This document shows positions 1-5,932 of a stretch of 6,479 nucleotides of DNA, piece by piece; position 1 is the first letter of the stretch, and the number at the start of each line of letters is the position of its first letter. The stretch is from Fibrobacter sp. (GTDB taxonomy: Bacteria > Fibrobacterota > Fibrobacteria > Fibrobacterales > Fibrobacteraceae): contig JAFZOV010000091.1 of assembly GCA_017550445.1 (NCBI GenBank), forward strand, positions 1 to 6,479. The letters are read 5' to 3'. Position numbers and translations under genes: made by a program. Below the pieces are notes generated by a model. That model saw nothing but the letters and a program-made list of their open reading frames with translations, ran no database searches and was not told the DNA's origin.

Positions 1-45
1 GCTATAGGCGAGGACCACTTTCTTCTTGGATTCTTTCTTAGCCAT
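1..45 (-). CDS. argG: Argininosuccinate synthase, N-terminal 15 codons only
   Basis: The minus strand from the ATG at 45..43 reads MAKKESKKKVVLAYS and runs off the left edge. The string KVVLAYS, which would continue into the GGLDTS ATP-pyrophosphatase P-loop, is the standard start of argininosuccinate synthase. That enzyme joins citrulline and aspartate at the expense of ATP in arginine synthesis, in the cytoplasm. The lysine-rich lead-in before the first beta strand is normal for the family. A Shine-Dalgarno sequence (AAAGGA, ending at 54) sits 8 nt upstream of the ATG, which supports the start. The gene lies 44 nt downstream of the minus-strand envelope gene, with no terminator between them, so co-transcription is possible. 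Only the beginning of the P-loop is inside the window; another PP-loop ATPase is the main alternative. Confidence 0.8.
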   Translation of the reverse strand, partial: MAKKESKKKVVLAYS

Positions 46-89
46 TTTGAATGTCCTTTAGGAAAATTTTAGACGAACCAAATATAGAA

Positions 90-956
90 TTAAAAACCTA
101 CGGCGACACCCAGGTACCCCGACAACGCCCAGGAATCCACGGACCTGTTGAAAAAGCGCTGGAAACCCGTCTCCACAGAGAGCCACGTCGCAGACAGGTG
201 CCGCGCCGCCCAAGGCCATACCGCCTGCAGATTGTAGGCGATACCCGGCGAAATCGTGAGCAATTGCGCTCCGCCAAAATTATATTCATAAAGGATGCTC
301 GCCGTCGCACCGATTACGCCCAGGAACACGGCTCCTCCGCCCACGTCCACGCCAACGGAAAAACCATCCAGCGAGAACATCTTCTCGCAATCCTCGATTT
401 CTTCCTCTTCTTCCATTGTTCCAAAAATGGGCATGCCCCACTCGTTCTCGCGCTGGTGCCATTCGTCGCGGATATCCTCGAGGTTCGTAGATTCAAAACC
501 GATTATGGGGCCCACATACCAGCTCCACTCCCCCCGCGGGAAATGGAACCGCGTATTGATCCTGTACCGCTGGTAAAGCACCGACTTGTCCTTGTCGAGA
601 TTCCCGCCAAAAAAGCGCCCGTCAAAGCCCGCGCTTATCCAGTCGCTGTAAAAATATTCGCCATGCCCCTGCCAAACACCCAGGCAGTCGCAGTCTTCAG
701 TCGGGTTGTAGAGGCCAAACGCAAGCCCCACCATGAGCCCCTTCCCCGTATAGGCAGAGAGTCGCGGCAGCGGTACACTGTGACGTTCGGGAATTGCAGA
801 GTCCGCCGCAACAGAATCCGTAGACGAAACAGTATCGACAGCAGGCGAATCTACAGTCGCAGAATCAGCAACAGCTGCAGAATCCCTCCCCGCGACATCG
901 GCGGCGAAGGCGCAAACGGCAAGCAGCAATGCCAAAAACAGGACCCGCATCGACAT
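90..956 (-). CDS. Predicted outer-membrane/periplasmic beta-rich protein, family not recognised
   Basis: 288 residues from the ATG at 956..954. A second ATG two codons later, or a GTG at 974, are alternative starts; none has a clear Shine-Dalgarno sequence. The N-terminus is a signal peptide: MSMR, then a hydrophobic run, then CAFA/AD with a likely signal peptidase I site after residue 18. The Cys at 15 does not make a good lipobox. Residues about 20-60 are low-complexity, rich in D, S, A, V and T, like an exported linker. From about residue 65 onward short alternating hydrophobic/aromatic strands separated by turns dominate (e.g. GLMVGLAFGLY, SWYVGPIIGF, ASILYEYNFG), and the chain ends in LGVAVGF. 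Such a C-terminal Phe is typical of outer-membrane beta-barrels. An acidic stretch (EEEEEIED) fits a surface loop. Function is unknown; a porin-like or adhesin-like barrel is inferred, not shown. Confidence 0.75.
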   Translation of the reverse strand: MSMRVLFLALLLAVCAFAADVAGRDSAAVADSATVDSPAVDTVSSTDSVAADSAIPERHSVPLPRLSAYTGKGLMVGLAFGLYNPTEDCDCLGVWQGHGEYFYSDWISAGFDGRFFGGNLDKDKSVLYQRYRINTRFHFPRGEWSWYVGPIIGFESTNLEDIRDEWHQRENEWGMPIFGTMEEEEEIEDCEKMFSLDGFSVGVDVGGGAVFLGVIGATASILYEYNFGGAQLLTISPGIAYNLQAVWPWAARHLSATWLSVETGFQRFFNRSVDSWALSGYLGVAVGF

Positions 957-1039
957 TAATTTAACAAAGAGCACGCCAAAACAACGCTACAGACTGAAAA
1001 AAAACGGATACATAATTTGAGTTTCCCCACCTACCCCGC

Positions 1040-1055
1040 TTTTTTGCGCAAAAAA
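1040..1055. promoter_or_regulatory. 16-nt perfect palindrome in the divergent intergenic region
   Basis: TTTTTTGCGCAAAAAA is a perfect inverted repeat. It lies between the divergent envelope-protein gene (start near 956) and the GH8 gene (start 1197). It could be an operator for a dimeric regulator, or simply an intrinsically bent A/T tract. No T-tract or GC stem of terminator type accompanies it. A role is inferred from position only. Confidence 0.35.
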
Positions 1056-1144
1056 CGGCTTTTCCCCCTGCAAAATGGTGTAAAGCTCTACAACACAAGT
1101 AACATAACATTTATTGCACCGGCGGACAATCCCAATTATTTTTT

Positions 1145-1178
1145 GAGTGTACACAGGAGTGAGTGTACATATTGGAGT
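1145..1178 (+). repeat. Tandem direct repeat just upstream of the GH8 ribosome binding site
   Basis: Two consecutive units, GAGTGTACACAGGAGT (1145-1160) and GAGTGTACATATTGGAGT (1161-1178), share GAGTGTACA at the start and GGAGT at the end. The first holds the palindrome GTGTACAC (1147-1154). A third GGAGT (1185-1189) is part of the real Shine-Dalgarno. A weak promoter-like pair, TTGCAC (1114-1119), 17 nt, TATTTT (1137-1142), lies just upstream; if it is used, the repeats form the 5' untranslated region. A regulator site or a translation-tuning element are both possible. Confidence 0.45.
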
Positions 1179-1181
1179 AAT

Positions 1182-1188
1182 AAAGGAG
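1182..1188 (+). promoter_or_regulatory. Shine-Dalgarno that fixes the GH8 start at 1197
   Basis: AAAGGAG lies 8 nt before the ATG at 1197, which is followed directly by a signal peptide. This decides against the longer open frame that begins with TTG at 1017. Confidence 0.85.
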
Positions 1189-1196
1189 TTAGTTAT

Positions 1197-2765
1197 ATGA
1201 GGAGTGCAAAGTTACTCTCTCTTTCTGCCGCCTTGTGCATCGGCGCGTATACCACGACGCTAGCGCAAGACAAAGTTACACCCGTAAAATTCTTCGACGA
1301 GAACGGCGCCTACTACGGCCCAGACTGCGACGAGACCAACTACACCGGCGCCTACTACACCGGCGATTACACCAGCCCGTTCAAGACCGTGCTCGGCAAG
1401 ACCGACGAAGACATCCAGAACAAGCTGGACGAGCTCTGGAACCACTACTTCGGTGGCCAGAACGACAAGACCGTGTATTACGAAGACCGCGACGGCGGCT
1501 ACATCGTCGATATAAACAACAACGACATACGTTCCGAAGGCATGAGCTACGGCATGATGATTGCCGTGCAGACCAACCACAAGGAAGAATTCGGCAAGCT
1601 CTGGAACTGGGCCAAGAAACACATGTGGAAGGATCCCTCTACGGGAGGCTCCGGCTATTTTGCCTGGCAGGCGAACCGCGACGGTTCCGTACGCGACTGG
1701 GGCAACGCTCCCGATGGCGAAATCTACTTCATGATGTCGCTCCTTTTCGCGGCCAACCGCTGGGACGACGCCCAGTACATGAAGGATGCGCAGAGCATCT
1801 TGAAGGCCTGCTGGAAGGGCAACGGCCAGTCACTGTACAGCGAACAGTCCTACATCGCGACCTTCCAGCCATCTGACGGCAATAACACCTGGGGCGACGC
1901 CTCTTACAGTTTGCCCGCATTCGTGGACCTGTTCAGCCGCTGGTCCGATACCAACAAGGATAAATGGAAAAAGGCGACGAAGGCCACCCGCGACCACATT
2001 TACAATTCCGCCAACCCGCAGTCGGGCCTGTGCAGCGACTACAGCAACTTCGACGGAACCCCGCACTACGCATTCAGCGACAACTCCACCAAGTACGCGT
2101 TCGACGCCATCCGCTGTCCCATGAACTACGGCATGGACTACTACCTGTTCGGCGCCGATGCGGAACGCCAGACGAAGATTGCGAAAGTTATCACCGACTT
2201 CTTCGAGAAGGACGGCTACAAGCACGGCCACTTCAACTGGGATGGCACCAGCGGCTACGGCGACTTTACCATCGGCCAGGCCGGCGCGAACGCCGTGGCG
2301 ACCTACGCCCTGCTTGACGTGCCCGAATACAAGGACTTGGTGAAGAAGGTGCTGCAGAAGGCCTGGGACTCCAAGCCCATCGTGGGTAGCCAGCGCTACT
2401 ATGACGGCCTGGTGCATTACCTCGCCATGCTCCACCTCACCGGCAACTTCAAGATTTGGAAACCCAAGCCGAAGGATATCAAGGAAAAGGAAATGGAAGC
2501 CCAGGAAATCGACGGCGTTGCCTACCAGGAAGGCGACACCATCGACTGGTTCGAGGACTGCCAGCTCTACAAGGTGACCTTCAAGGCCGCCGAAGTGACG
2601 CCACCGCAGGATTCCACCGATTCCACGATTGCGATCCGCCCGATGGTCACGCGCGAAGCCCAGTACAGGATGCAGCGCGACTACGACCTGAAGGGTTGCA
2701 AGATCAGCAACACCAGGAACAGGGCCCGTGGCGCCTACTACGGCAAGAAAGTTCTGGTAAAGTAA
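1197..2765 (+). CDS. Secreted GH8 xylanase or exo-oligoxylanase with C-terminal sorting-type tail
   Basis: 522 residues. A signal peptide (MRSAKLL, hydrophobic core, likely cut after Ala23 in TLA/QDK) precedes a glycoside hydrolase family 8 (alpha/alpha)6 domain at about 33-420. The general acid is Glu114 in RSEGMSYGMM. Asp173 in APDGEIYF matches the conserved substrate-distorting Asp. Asp303 in FDAIRCPMN sits where subfamily GH8b (xylanases and reducing-end xylose-releasing exo-oligoxylanases) carries its base. Xylan or xylo-oligosaccharides are therefore the likely substrate, rather than cellulose or chitosan; endo versus exo action cannot be told by eye. Residues 421-522 are not part of GH8: a Lys/Glu-rich hinge, a short DWFEDCQLYKVTF segment, a Thr/Ser/Asp linker, and a basic end finishing GAYYGKKVLVK. 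That end resembles Fibrobacter basic terminal domains and type IX secretion tails (inference). The gene appears monocistronic: its own strong Shine-Dalgarno in front, an intrinsic terminator 28 nt behind. Confidence 0.9.
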   Translation: MRSAKLLSLSAALCIGAYTTTLAQDKVTPVKFFDENGAYYGPDCDETNYTGAYYTGDYTSPFKTVLGKTDEDIQNKLDELWNHYFGGQNDKTVYYEDRDGGYIVDINNNDIRSEGMSYGMMIAVQTNHKEEFGKLWNWAKKHMWKDPSTGGSGYFAWQANRDGSVRDWGNAPDGEIYFMMSLLFAANRWDDAQYMKDAQSILKACWKGNGQSLYSEQSYIATFQPSDGNNTWGDASYSLPAFVDLFSRWSDTNKDKWKKATKATRDHIYNSANPQSGLCSDYSNFDGTPHYAFSDNSTKYAFDAIRCPMNYGMDYYLFGADAERQTKIAKVITDFFEKDGYKHGHFNWDGTSGYGDFTIGQAGANAVATYALLDVPEYKDLVKKVLQKAWDSKPIVGSQRYYDGLVHYLAMLHLTGNFKIWKPKPKDIKEKEMEAQEIDGVAYQEGDTIDWFEDCQLYKVTFKAAEVTPPQDSTDSTIAIRPMVTREAQYRMQRDYDLKGCKISNTRNRARGAYYGKKVLVK

Positions 2766-2792
2766 GGCTCCTCGCACACGCTTAAAGTTGTC

Positions 2793-2818
2793 ATCCCCGG
2801 CCTGACCGGGGATTTTTT
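2793..2818 (+). terminator. Intrinsic terminator of the GH8 gene
   Basis: An 8-bp perfect stem ATCCCCGG/CCGGGGAT (2793-2800 with 2806-2813) closes a CCTGA loop and runs into six T (2813-2818). It lies 28 nt after the GH8 stop and before the BASS gene, so the two genes are probably separate transcription units. Confidence 0.9.
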
Positions 2819-2843
2819 ACATGAAAAAGGTTATTTTTTGCAC

Positions 2844-3776
2844 ATGCACATTCTCGAAAAGATCAGTGAATTTGTGGGAAAATGGATGGCGGTTGTCGTG
2901 CTCGTGATTGCAGCACTCTCGTTGTTCGTCCCGAAATCGACTCTCTGGATTGAACTTTCGTGGGTAAATTACCTGCTGATGGTCGTGATGTTCGGCATGG
3001 GGCTTACGCTCAAGCTCAGCGACTTCAAGCTCGTGTTTACGCGCCCCAAGGAAATCACCATCGGGTGTGCGGCGCAGTTTATCGTGATGCCCGGGCTCGC
3101 ATTCTTGCTTTCCAAGATTTTCGGGCTCGATGCCGCGCTGATGGCGGGCGTGGTTCTCGTGGGAACCTGCCCGGGCGGGACTTCTAGCAACGTCATCACC
3201 TACCTTTCGAAAGGCGACGTGGCGCTCTCCGTGGGCATGACGAGCGTGAACACGCTGCTCGCTCCGATCTTGACACCGGCAATTACTTATTTGCTATTGC
3301 GAACCACCGTGAACGTAGATGTGATGGCAATGTTCCTTTCTATCGTGAAGGTCGTAATCGTGCCGATTGCGCTCGGGTTCATTATCAATAAATTTTTCGG
3401 CAAGTTCACCGCTCGCGCGGTCAAAGTTCTGCCGCTCGTTTCCGTGATTGCAATAACGATGATTGTGGCAGCAGTCGTTTCGCACAACGCCGCAAAGATT
3501 CTCTCGACGGGCGCGGTCGTGTTTGCCGTGGTGATTCTCCATAACCTGCTCGGTTACGGCTGCGGTTTCGGCATCGGCAAGCTGCTCAAGTTCTCGACGC
3601 CCAAGACGAAGGCGCTTTCTATTGAAATCGGCATGCAGAATTCCGGCCTTGCCACAAGCCTTGCGGCGACCGCATTCTCATCGTTTGCGATGGCGACCGT
3701 GCCCGGCGCCATCTTCTCCGTATGGCACAACATCTCCGGCGCAATACTCGCGAACGTTTATCGCCGTAAGGAATAA
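2844..3776 (+). CDS. Bile acid:sodium symporter (BASS/SBF) family transporter
   Basis: 310 residues from ATG 2844. A TTG at 2838, two codons earlier, is better spaced (7 nt) from the AAAAAGG at 2824-2830, so a start there giving MHMHILEK is a real alternative. The chain is almost wholly hydrophobic, with about nine or ten membrane segments and a positively charged end (VYRRKE). Two family signatures are clear. GTCPGGTSSN (residues about 107-116) is one unwound crossing helix. EIGMQNSGLA (about 261-270) is the other, and its Glu and Gln correspond to the sodium-binding Glu260/Gln264 of the bacterial ASBT structure. The length is normal for the family. BASS proteins carry organic anions with Na+ across the inner membrane. 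Bacterial members move varied acids (pantothenate, keto acids, bile acids), so the substrate is open. Expression probably starts after the terminator at 2793-2818; no clear promoter is seen. Confidence 0.93.
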   Translation: MHILEKISEFVGKWMAVVVLVIAALSLFVPKSTLWIELSWVNYLLMVVMFGMGLTLKLSDFKLVFTRPKEITIGCAAQFIVMPGLAFLLSKIFGLDAALMAGVVLVGTCPGGTSSNVITYLSKGDVALSVGMTSVNTLLAPILTPAITYLLLRTTVNVDVMAMFLSIVKVVIVPIALGFIINKFFGKFTARAVKVLPLVSVIAITMIVAAVVSHNAAKILSTGAVVFAVVILHNLLGYGCGFGIGKLLKFSTPKTKALSIEIGMQNSGLATSLAATAFSSFAMATVPGAIFSVWHNISGAILANVYRRKE

Positions 3777-3787
3777 ACCCCACCCCT

Positions 3788-3812
3788 GTCATGCCCGGCC
3801 ACGACCGAGCAT
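3788..3812 (+). repeat. Degenerate copy of the GTCATnCCCGG hairpin
   Basis: GTCATGCCCGGCCACGACCGAGCAT repeats the layout of the GH8 terminator region (GTCATCCCCGGCCTGACCGGGGAT, 2790-2813), including the flanking GTC. The stem ATGCCCGG/CCGAGCAT (3791-3798 with 3805-3812) has one C/A mismatch and no T-tract follows, so it would be a poor terminator. It lies between the BASS and GNAT genes and may be a decayed dispersed repeat. Confidence 0.5.
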
Positions 3813-3830
3813 CTCCCTATCAAAAAAAAT

Positions 3831-4235
3831 ATGAGCATCGAATACAAAGAAATACACGAATTTTCTGAACAAGATTTAAAAGACCTCTTCCTCTCCGTCG
3901 AATGGTCCTCGGGACATTTCCCCGACAAGCTCGTTGTCGCCATGAAAAATTTTAAGACCGTCATTTCCGCCTGGGACGGCGACAAACTCGTCGGCATGAT
4001 TTGCGCGATGGACGACGGTATCATGAACGCATATGTGCATTACCTTCTCGTGCGCCCCGAATACCAGGGCAAAGGCATCGGGAAAGTCCTCGTCGACAAG
4101 GTTCACGAGAAGTACAAGGATTACCTCCGCATCGTCGTGGTCGCCTACAACGAAGAACTCGCCTTCTACGAGCATTGCGGCTTCAAGAAGGCCGACGACG
4201 CAAGCCCTATGTTCATTACCAGTTTGTGGACGTAG
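3831..4235 (+). CDS. GNAT-family N-acetyltransferase
   Basis: 134 residues from ATG 3831. The start has only an A-rich stretch and no clear Shine-Dalgarno sequence. The acetyl-CoA pyrophosphate-binding motif A is intact: VRPEYQGKGIGKVL (residues 74-87, the R/Q-x-x-G-x-G/A signature). Motif B follows as NEELAFYEHCGF (107-118), with the Tyr that often acts as general acid. The protein is a single compact GNAT domain of usual size, cytoplasmic, with no fusion partner. It would acetylate a primary amine of a small molecule or protein; the acceptor cannot be read from sequence. It lies 54 nt after the BASS gene, so it may be read from the same message. Its last 20 nt overlap, tail to tail, the end of the minus-strand AlbA/ATPase gene, with no terminator visible between them. 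Confidence 0.9.
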   Translation: MSIEYKEIHEFSEQDLKDLFLSVEWSSGHFPDKLVVAMKNFKTVISAWDGDKLVGMICAMDDGIMNAYVHYLLVRPEYQGKGIGKVLVDKVHEKYKDYLRIVVVAYNEELAFYEHCGFKKADDASPMFITSLWT

Positions 4236-5652
4236 GTTCCTTTTTCACCCAATGTCCATTTTTCGACGCACCTTCCCAAACGTAGCCAATCTTTTTCAAA
4301 TCGCGCTTTATCGTATTTCTACCAGCATTTAAGTGTTCCATTAAAGAACTTACCGATATACTTGCATTCTCGTTAATCAGTTTTTCGATCAACACTTCTC
4401 TTTGACTTATTGTATTTTGGGACCCATTTTGAGACCCGCTTTGAGGCCCATTTTGGGGTTCATTTTGAGTAACATTTCGACCATTTAATCTGGCCAGCGG
4501 GAACGTCACCACGGTATAGCCGCCCTCTTCACTCCAAAAGGGTTGTGGAGAACCTTCAGCTTTGCAAGCATCCATTATGCGCTTTATTCCCGAGCCCCAT
4601 TTTTCTAAGTATGTTATTTGATAGAGAACCGTCGCAACAATCTCGTTTCGTGGATACGACTTATGCGACCGCTTAATAGTTTTGGGAGTTAATTCGCGGG
4701 GTAACAAGCCCGGGCTTTCAATTTCTATACGGTCGTCATATATGGCAATGCCGATAGAGCACTGGTGAATGTCATAATCCCTATGGCAAAGGGCGTTAAT
4801 CAGTGCCTCGCGCAATGCCGTTGCAGGAACATCAAGGTGTTCTTCCCTTTTAAACCCCTTGATTTCTCCGCTAAGAGAAAGATGTTTGAAAAAGAACGAC
4901 ATGCCCGCATCAAGCAGTTCAAAGAAATTGCCATGAGCCTGCTGGTTGTCGATAAAGTAATTTTTGTCCGTTCCTCTAAAACGAGCCATTCGAATTTCAT
5001 AATCATACGAAAATCTCTTAGAAAAAAGAAACACAGCGGCGTTCCGCAAATTGTCGCCATCCAACAGGTTCCATTTTTTCAATATTACTTTAATTGACTC
5101 ATTGAGTGACCCCACCGGAATTCGTTTTTCTTCGACTCCGAGACGGACTACGCCACGAATTGTGCTGACATCAAGGTCTTTTATAGAATACCCCTCAGCC
5201 ACCCTCATTTCCCACGAATATTTGTGCGGCATGTTGATCCGAATTCTAGCATCAAACATATCCCTAGGCATTGCTTTAGTGACACTTTCCAGTCTATAGT
5301 ATGGTCTTCCATGAAATGTGTACGGGTCATTCCCATAGACCCACGGATTGAACCTCAGTACGATTACTTGATGGTTGTCCTTGTCGGGGATGTCAACATA
5401 TTCAATAACAGGGGTGACCGCAGGTTCTATTCCCGCTAACGCTTGCGCGATATCGCGACGGGTAGATTCAGAAACGATTTGCCCAACAATACTCAAGGAA
5501 GGCGTGACACCGAAAACGAGAACGCCGCCATCGGAATTCAAGAAGGCGCATGCCGTATGCATGCCTTCTCGAAGTTCGCCGGTAGATTTTTTCAATTCAA
5601 TATTCTTCGTTTCATCTTTAGAAATCAGTTTTTTGAGTTCTTCCAAAGTCAT
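4216..5652 (-). CDS. AlbA_2 (Schlafen-like) + GHKL ATPase + winged-helix protein (COG2865 type)
   Basis: 478 residues. The start ATG (5652..5650) follows GAGG at 7 nt, and an in-frame stop lies just upstream. Residues about 12-125 form an AlbA_2 putative nucleic-acid-binding domain (NIELKKS; FLNSDGGVLVFGV at 37-49). Residues about 270-385 form a GHKL ATP-binding module of the HATPase_c_4 type: N-box ALREALINALCHRDY (279-293, Glu282 and Asn286), DDRIEIESPG (306-315), and glycine loop KWGSGIKRI (351-359). A Gln/Asn/Gly/Ser linker (395-414) leads to a C-terminal winged helix (about 415-470, SVSSLMEHLNAGRNTIKRDLKKIG). The whole layout is that of COG2865 proteins, annotated variously as RecG-like or ATP-dependent regulators. 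Their role is poorly defined; there is no helicase domain. It lies 35 nt after a 57-residue gene and below a structured leader. Base composition looks AT-richer than the GH8 and BASS genes, consistent with acquisition by transfer. Confidence 0.9.
   Translation of the reverse strand: MTLEELKKLISKDETKNIELKKSTGELREGMHTACAFLNSDGGVLVFGVTPSLSIVGQIVSESTRRDIAQALAGIEPAVTPVIEYVDIPDKDNHQVIVLRFNPWVYGNDPYTFHGRPYYRLESVTKAMPRDMFDARIRINMPHKYSWEMRVAEGYSIKDLDVSTIRGVVRLGVEEKRIPVGSLNESIKVILKKWNLLDGDNLRNAAVFLFSKRFSYDYEIRMARFRGTDKNYFIDNQQAHGNFFELLDAGMSFFFKHLSLSGEIKGFKREEHLDVPATALREALINALCHRDYDIHQCSIGIAIYDDRIEIESPGLLPRELTPKTIKRSHKSYPRNEIVATVLYQITYLEKWGSGIKRIMDACKAEGSPQPFWSEEGGYTVVTFPLARLNGRNVTQNEPQNGPQSGSQNGSQNTISQREVLIEKLINENASISVSSLMEHLNAGRNTIKRDLKKIGYVWEGASKNGHWVKKEPTSTNW
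4411..4470 (-). repeat. Five 12-nt in-frame repeats encoding the Q-N linker
   Basis: Five consecutive 12-nt units of the form nCnCAAAAtGgg on the minus strand encode TQNE-PQNG-PQSG-SQNG-SQNT (residues 395-414), between the ATPase and winged-helix domains. In-frame units of this length can expand or contract by slippage without breaking the gene, changing linker length. Confidence 0.8.
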
Positions 5653-5681
5653 CGAATAGCCTCGCTATTAAAGTTTTTCAT
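5649..5681 (-). other. Possible 10-codon coupling ORF ahead of the AlbA/ATPase gene
   Basis: ATG at 5681..5679 opens MKNFNSEAIR and ends in a TGA that overlaps the ATG of the 478-residue gene (ATGA). The ATG directly abuts AAAGGAG with no spacer, which is too close for efficient initiation, so translation is doubtful. The same AAAGGAG overlaps the stop of the upstream 57-residue gene. The arrangement could pass ribosomes from the small gene to the large one. Confidence 0.2.
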
Positions 5682-5687
5682 CTCCTT

Positions 5688-5861
5688 TTATCCTCTCGGG
5701 TAACGCAGTTTAACGCCGCATTTCGGGCAACGCAGAATCAATTCCTTAAGCCGTTTGATTTCGGCATCTTTTTCTTCTAGCACCTTGGCAAAATCCCCGA
5801 TTGCATTGTTAGCACTGCGATTCGGGCCTCCGTTGAATTTTCCGAAAATTTCATCGAACAT
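5688..5861 (-). CDS. Small coiled-coil/CxxC zinc-ribbon-like protein, 57 residues
   Basis: The minus strand from ATG 5861..5859 to TAA 5690..5688 encodes MFDEIFGKFNGG, a charged heptad-like helix (DFAKVLEEKDAEIKRLKELI, about 23-42), and RCPKCGVKLRYPRG at the end. The start is well supported: AAGGAG at 5872..5867, 5 nt ahead. The single CPKCG knuckle resembles half of a zinc ribbon (compare MJ0042-type fingers, CPxC...rvP). With only two Cys, a zinc site would need a dimer, which the coiled coil could supply (inference). The gene ends 35 nt before the AlbA/ATPase gene, and both sit under the same long leader, so they are very likely co-expressed. I do not recognise a named family. It may be a partner or regulator of the ATPase. 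Confidence 0.75.
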   Translation of the reverse strand: MFDEIFGKFNGGPNRSANNAIGDFAKVLEEKDAEIKRLKELILRCPKCGVKLRYPRG

Positions 5862-5932
5862 GATATCTCCTTATAAATTTTAGTTGAACGTCGCTATTGG
5901 GCGGCATTTTGACAGGCCGTTGCGATTACGCC

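Noticed and set aside
51..959. 302-codon open frame on the plus strand opposite the envelope gene
   Set aside because: Arg/Pro/His-rich shadow translation with no domain, no ribosome binding site at its start; the minus frame has a signal peptide and barrel-like strands.
1017..1196. A 60-codon N-terminal extension of the GH8 gene beginning with TTG at 1017
   Set aside because: A strong Shine-Dalgarno 8 nt before ATG 1197 is followed at once by a good signal peptide; the extension would bury that signal and covers intergenic repeats.
1830..2777. 315-codon minus frame opposite the GH8 gene
   Set aside because: Val/Gly/Ala/His-rich shadow of the GH8 frame, which has clear catalytic motifs.
4411..4470. 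Short repeats considered as a CRISPR-like array
   Set aside because: Units are 12 nt, contiguous and in frame within the ATPase gene, with no spacers.
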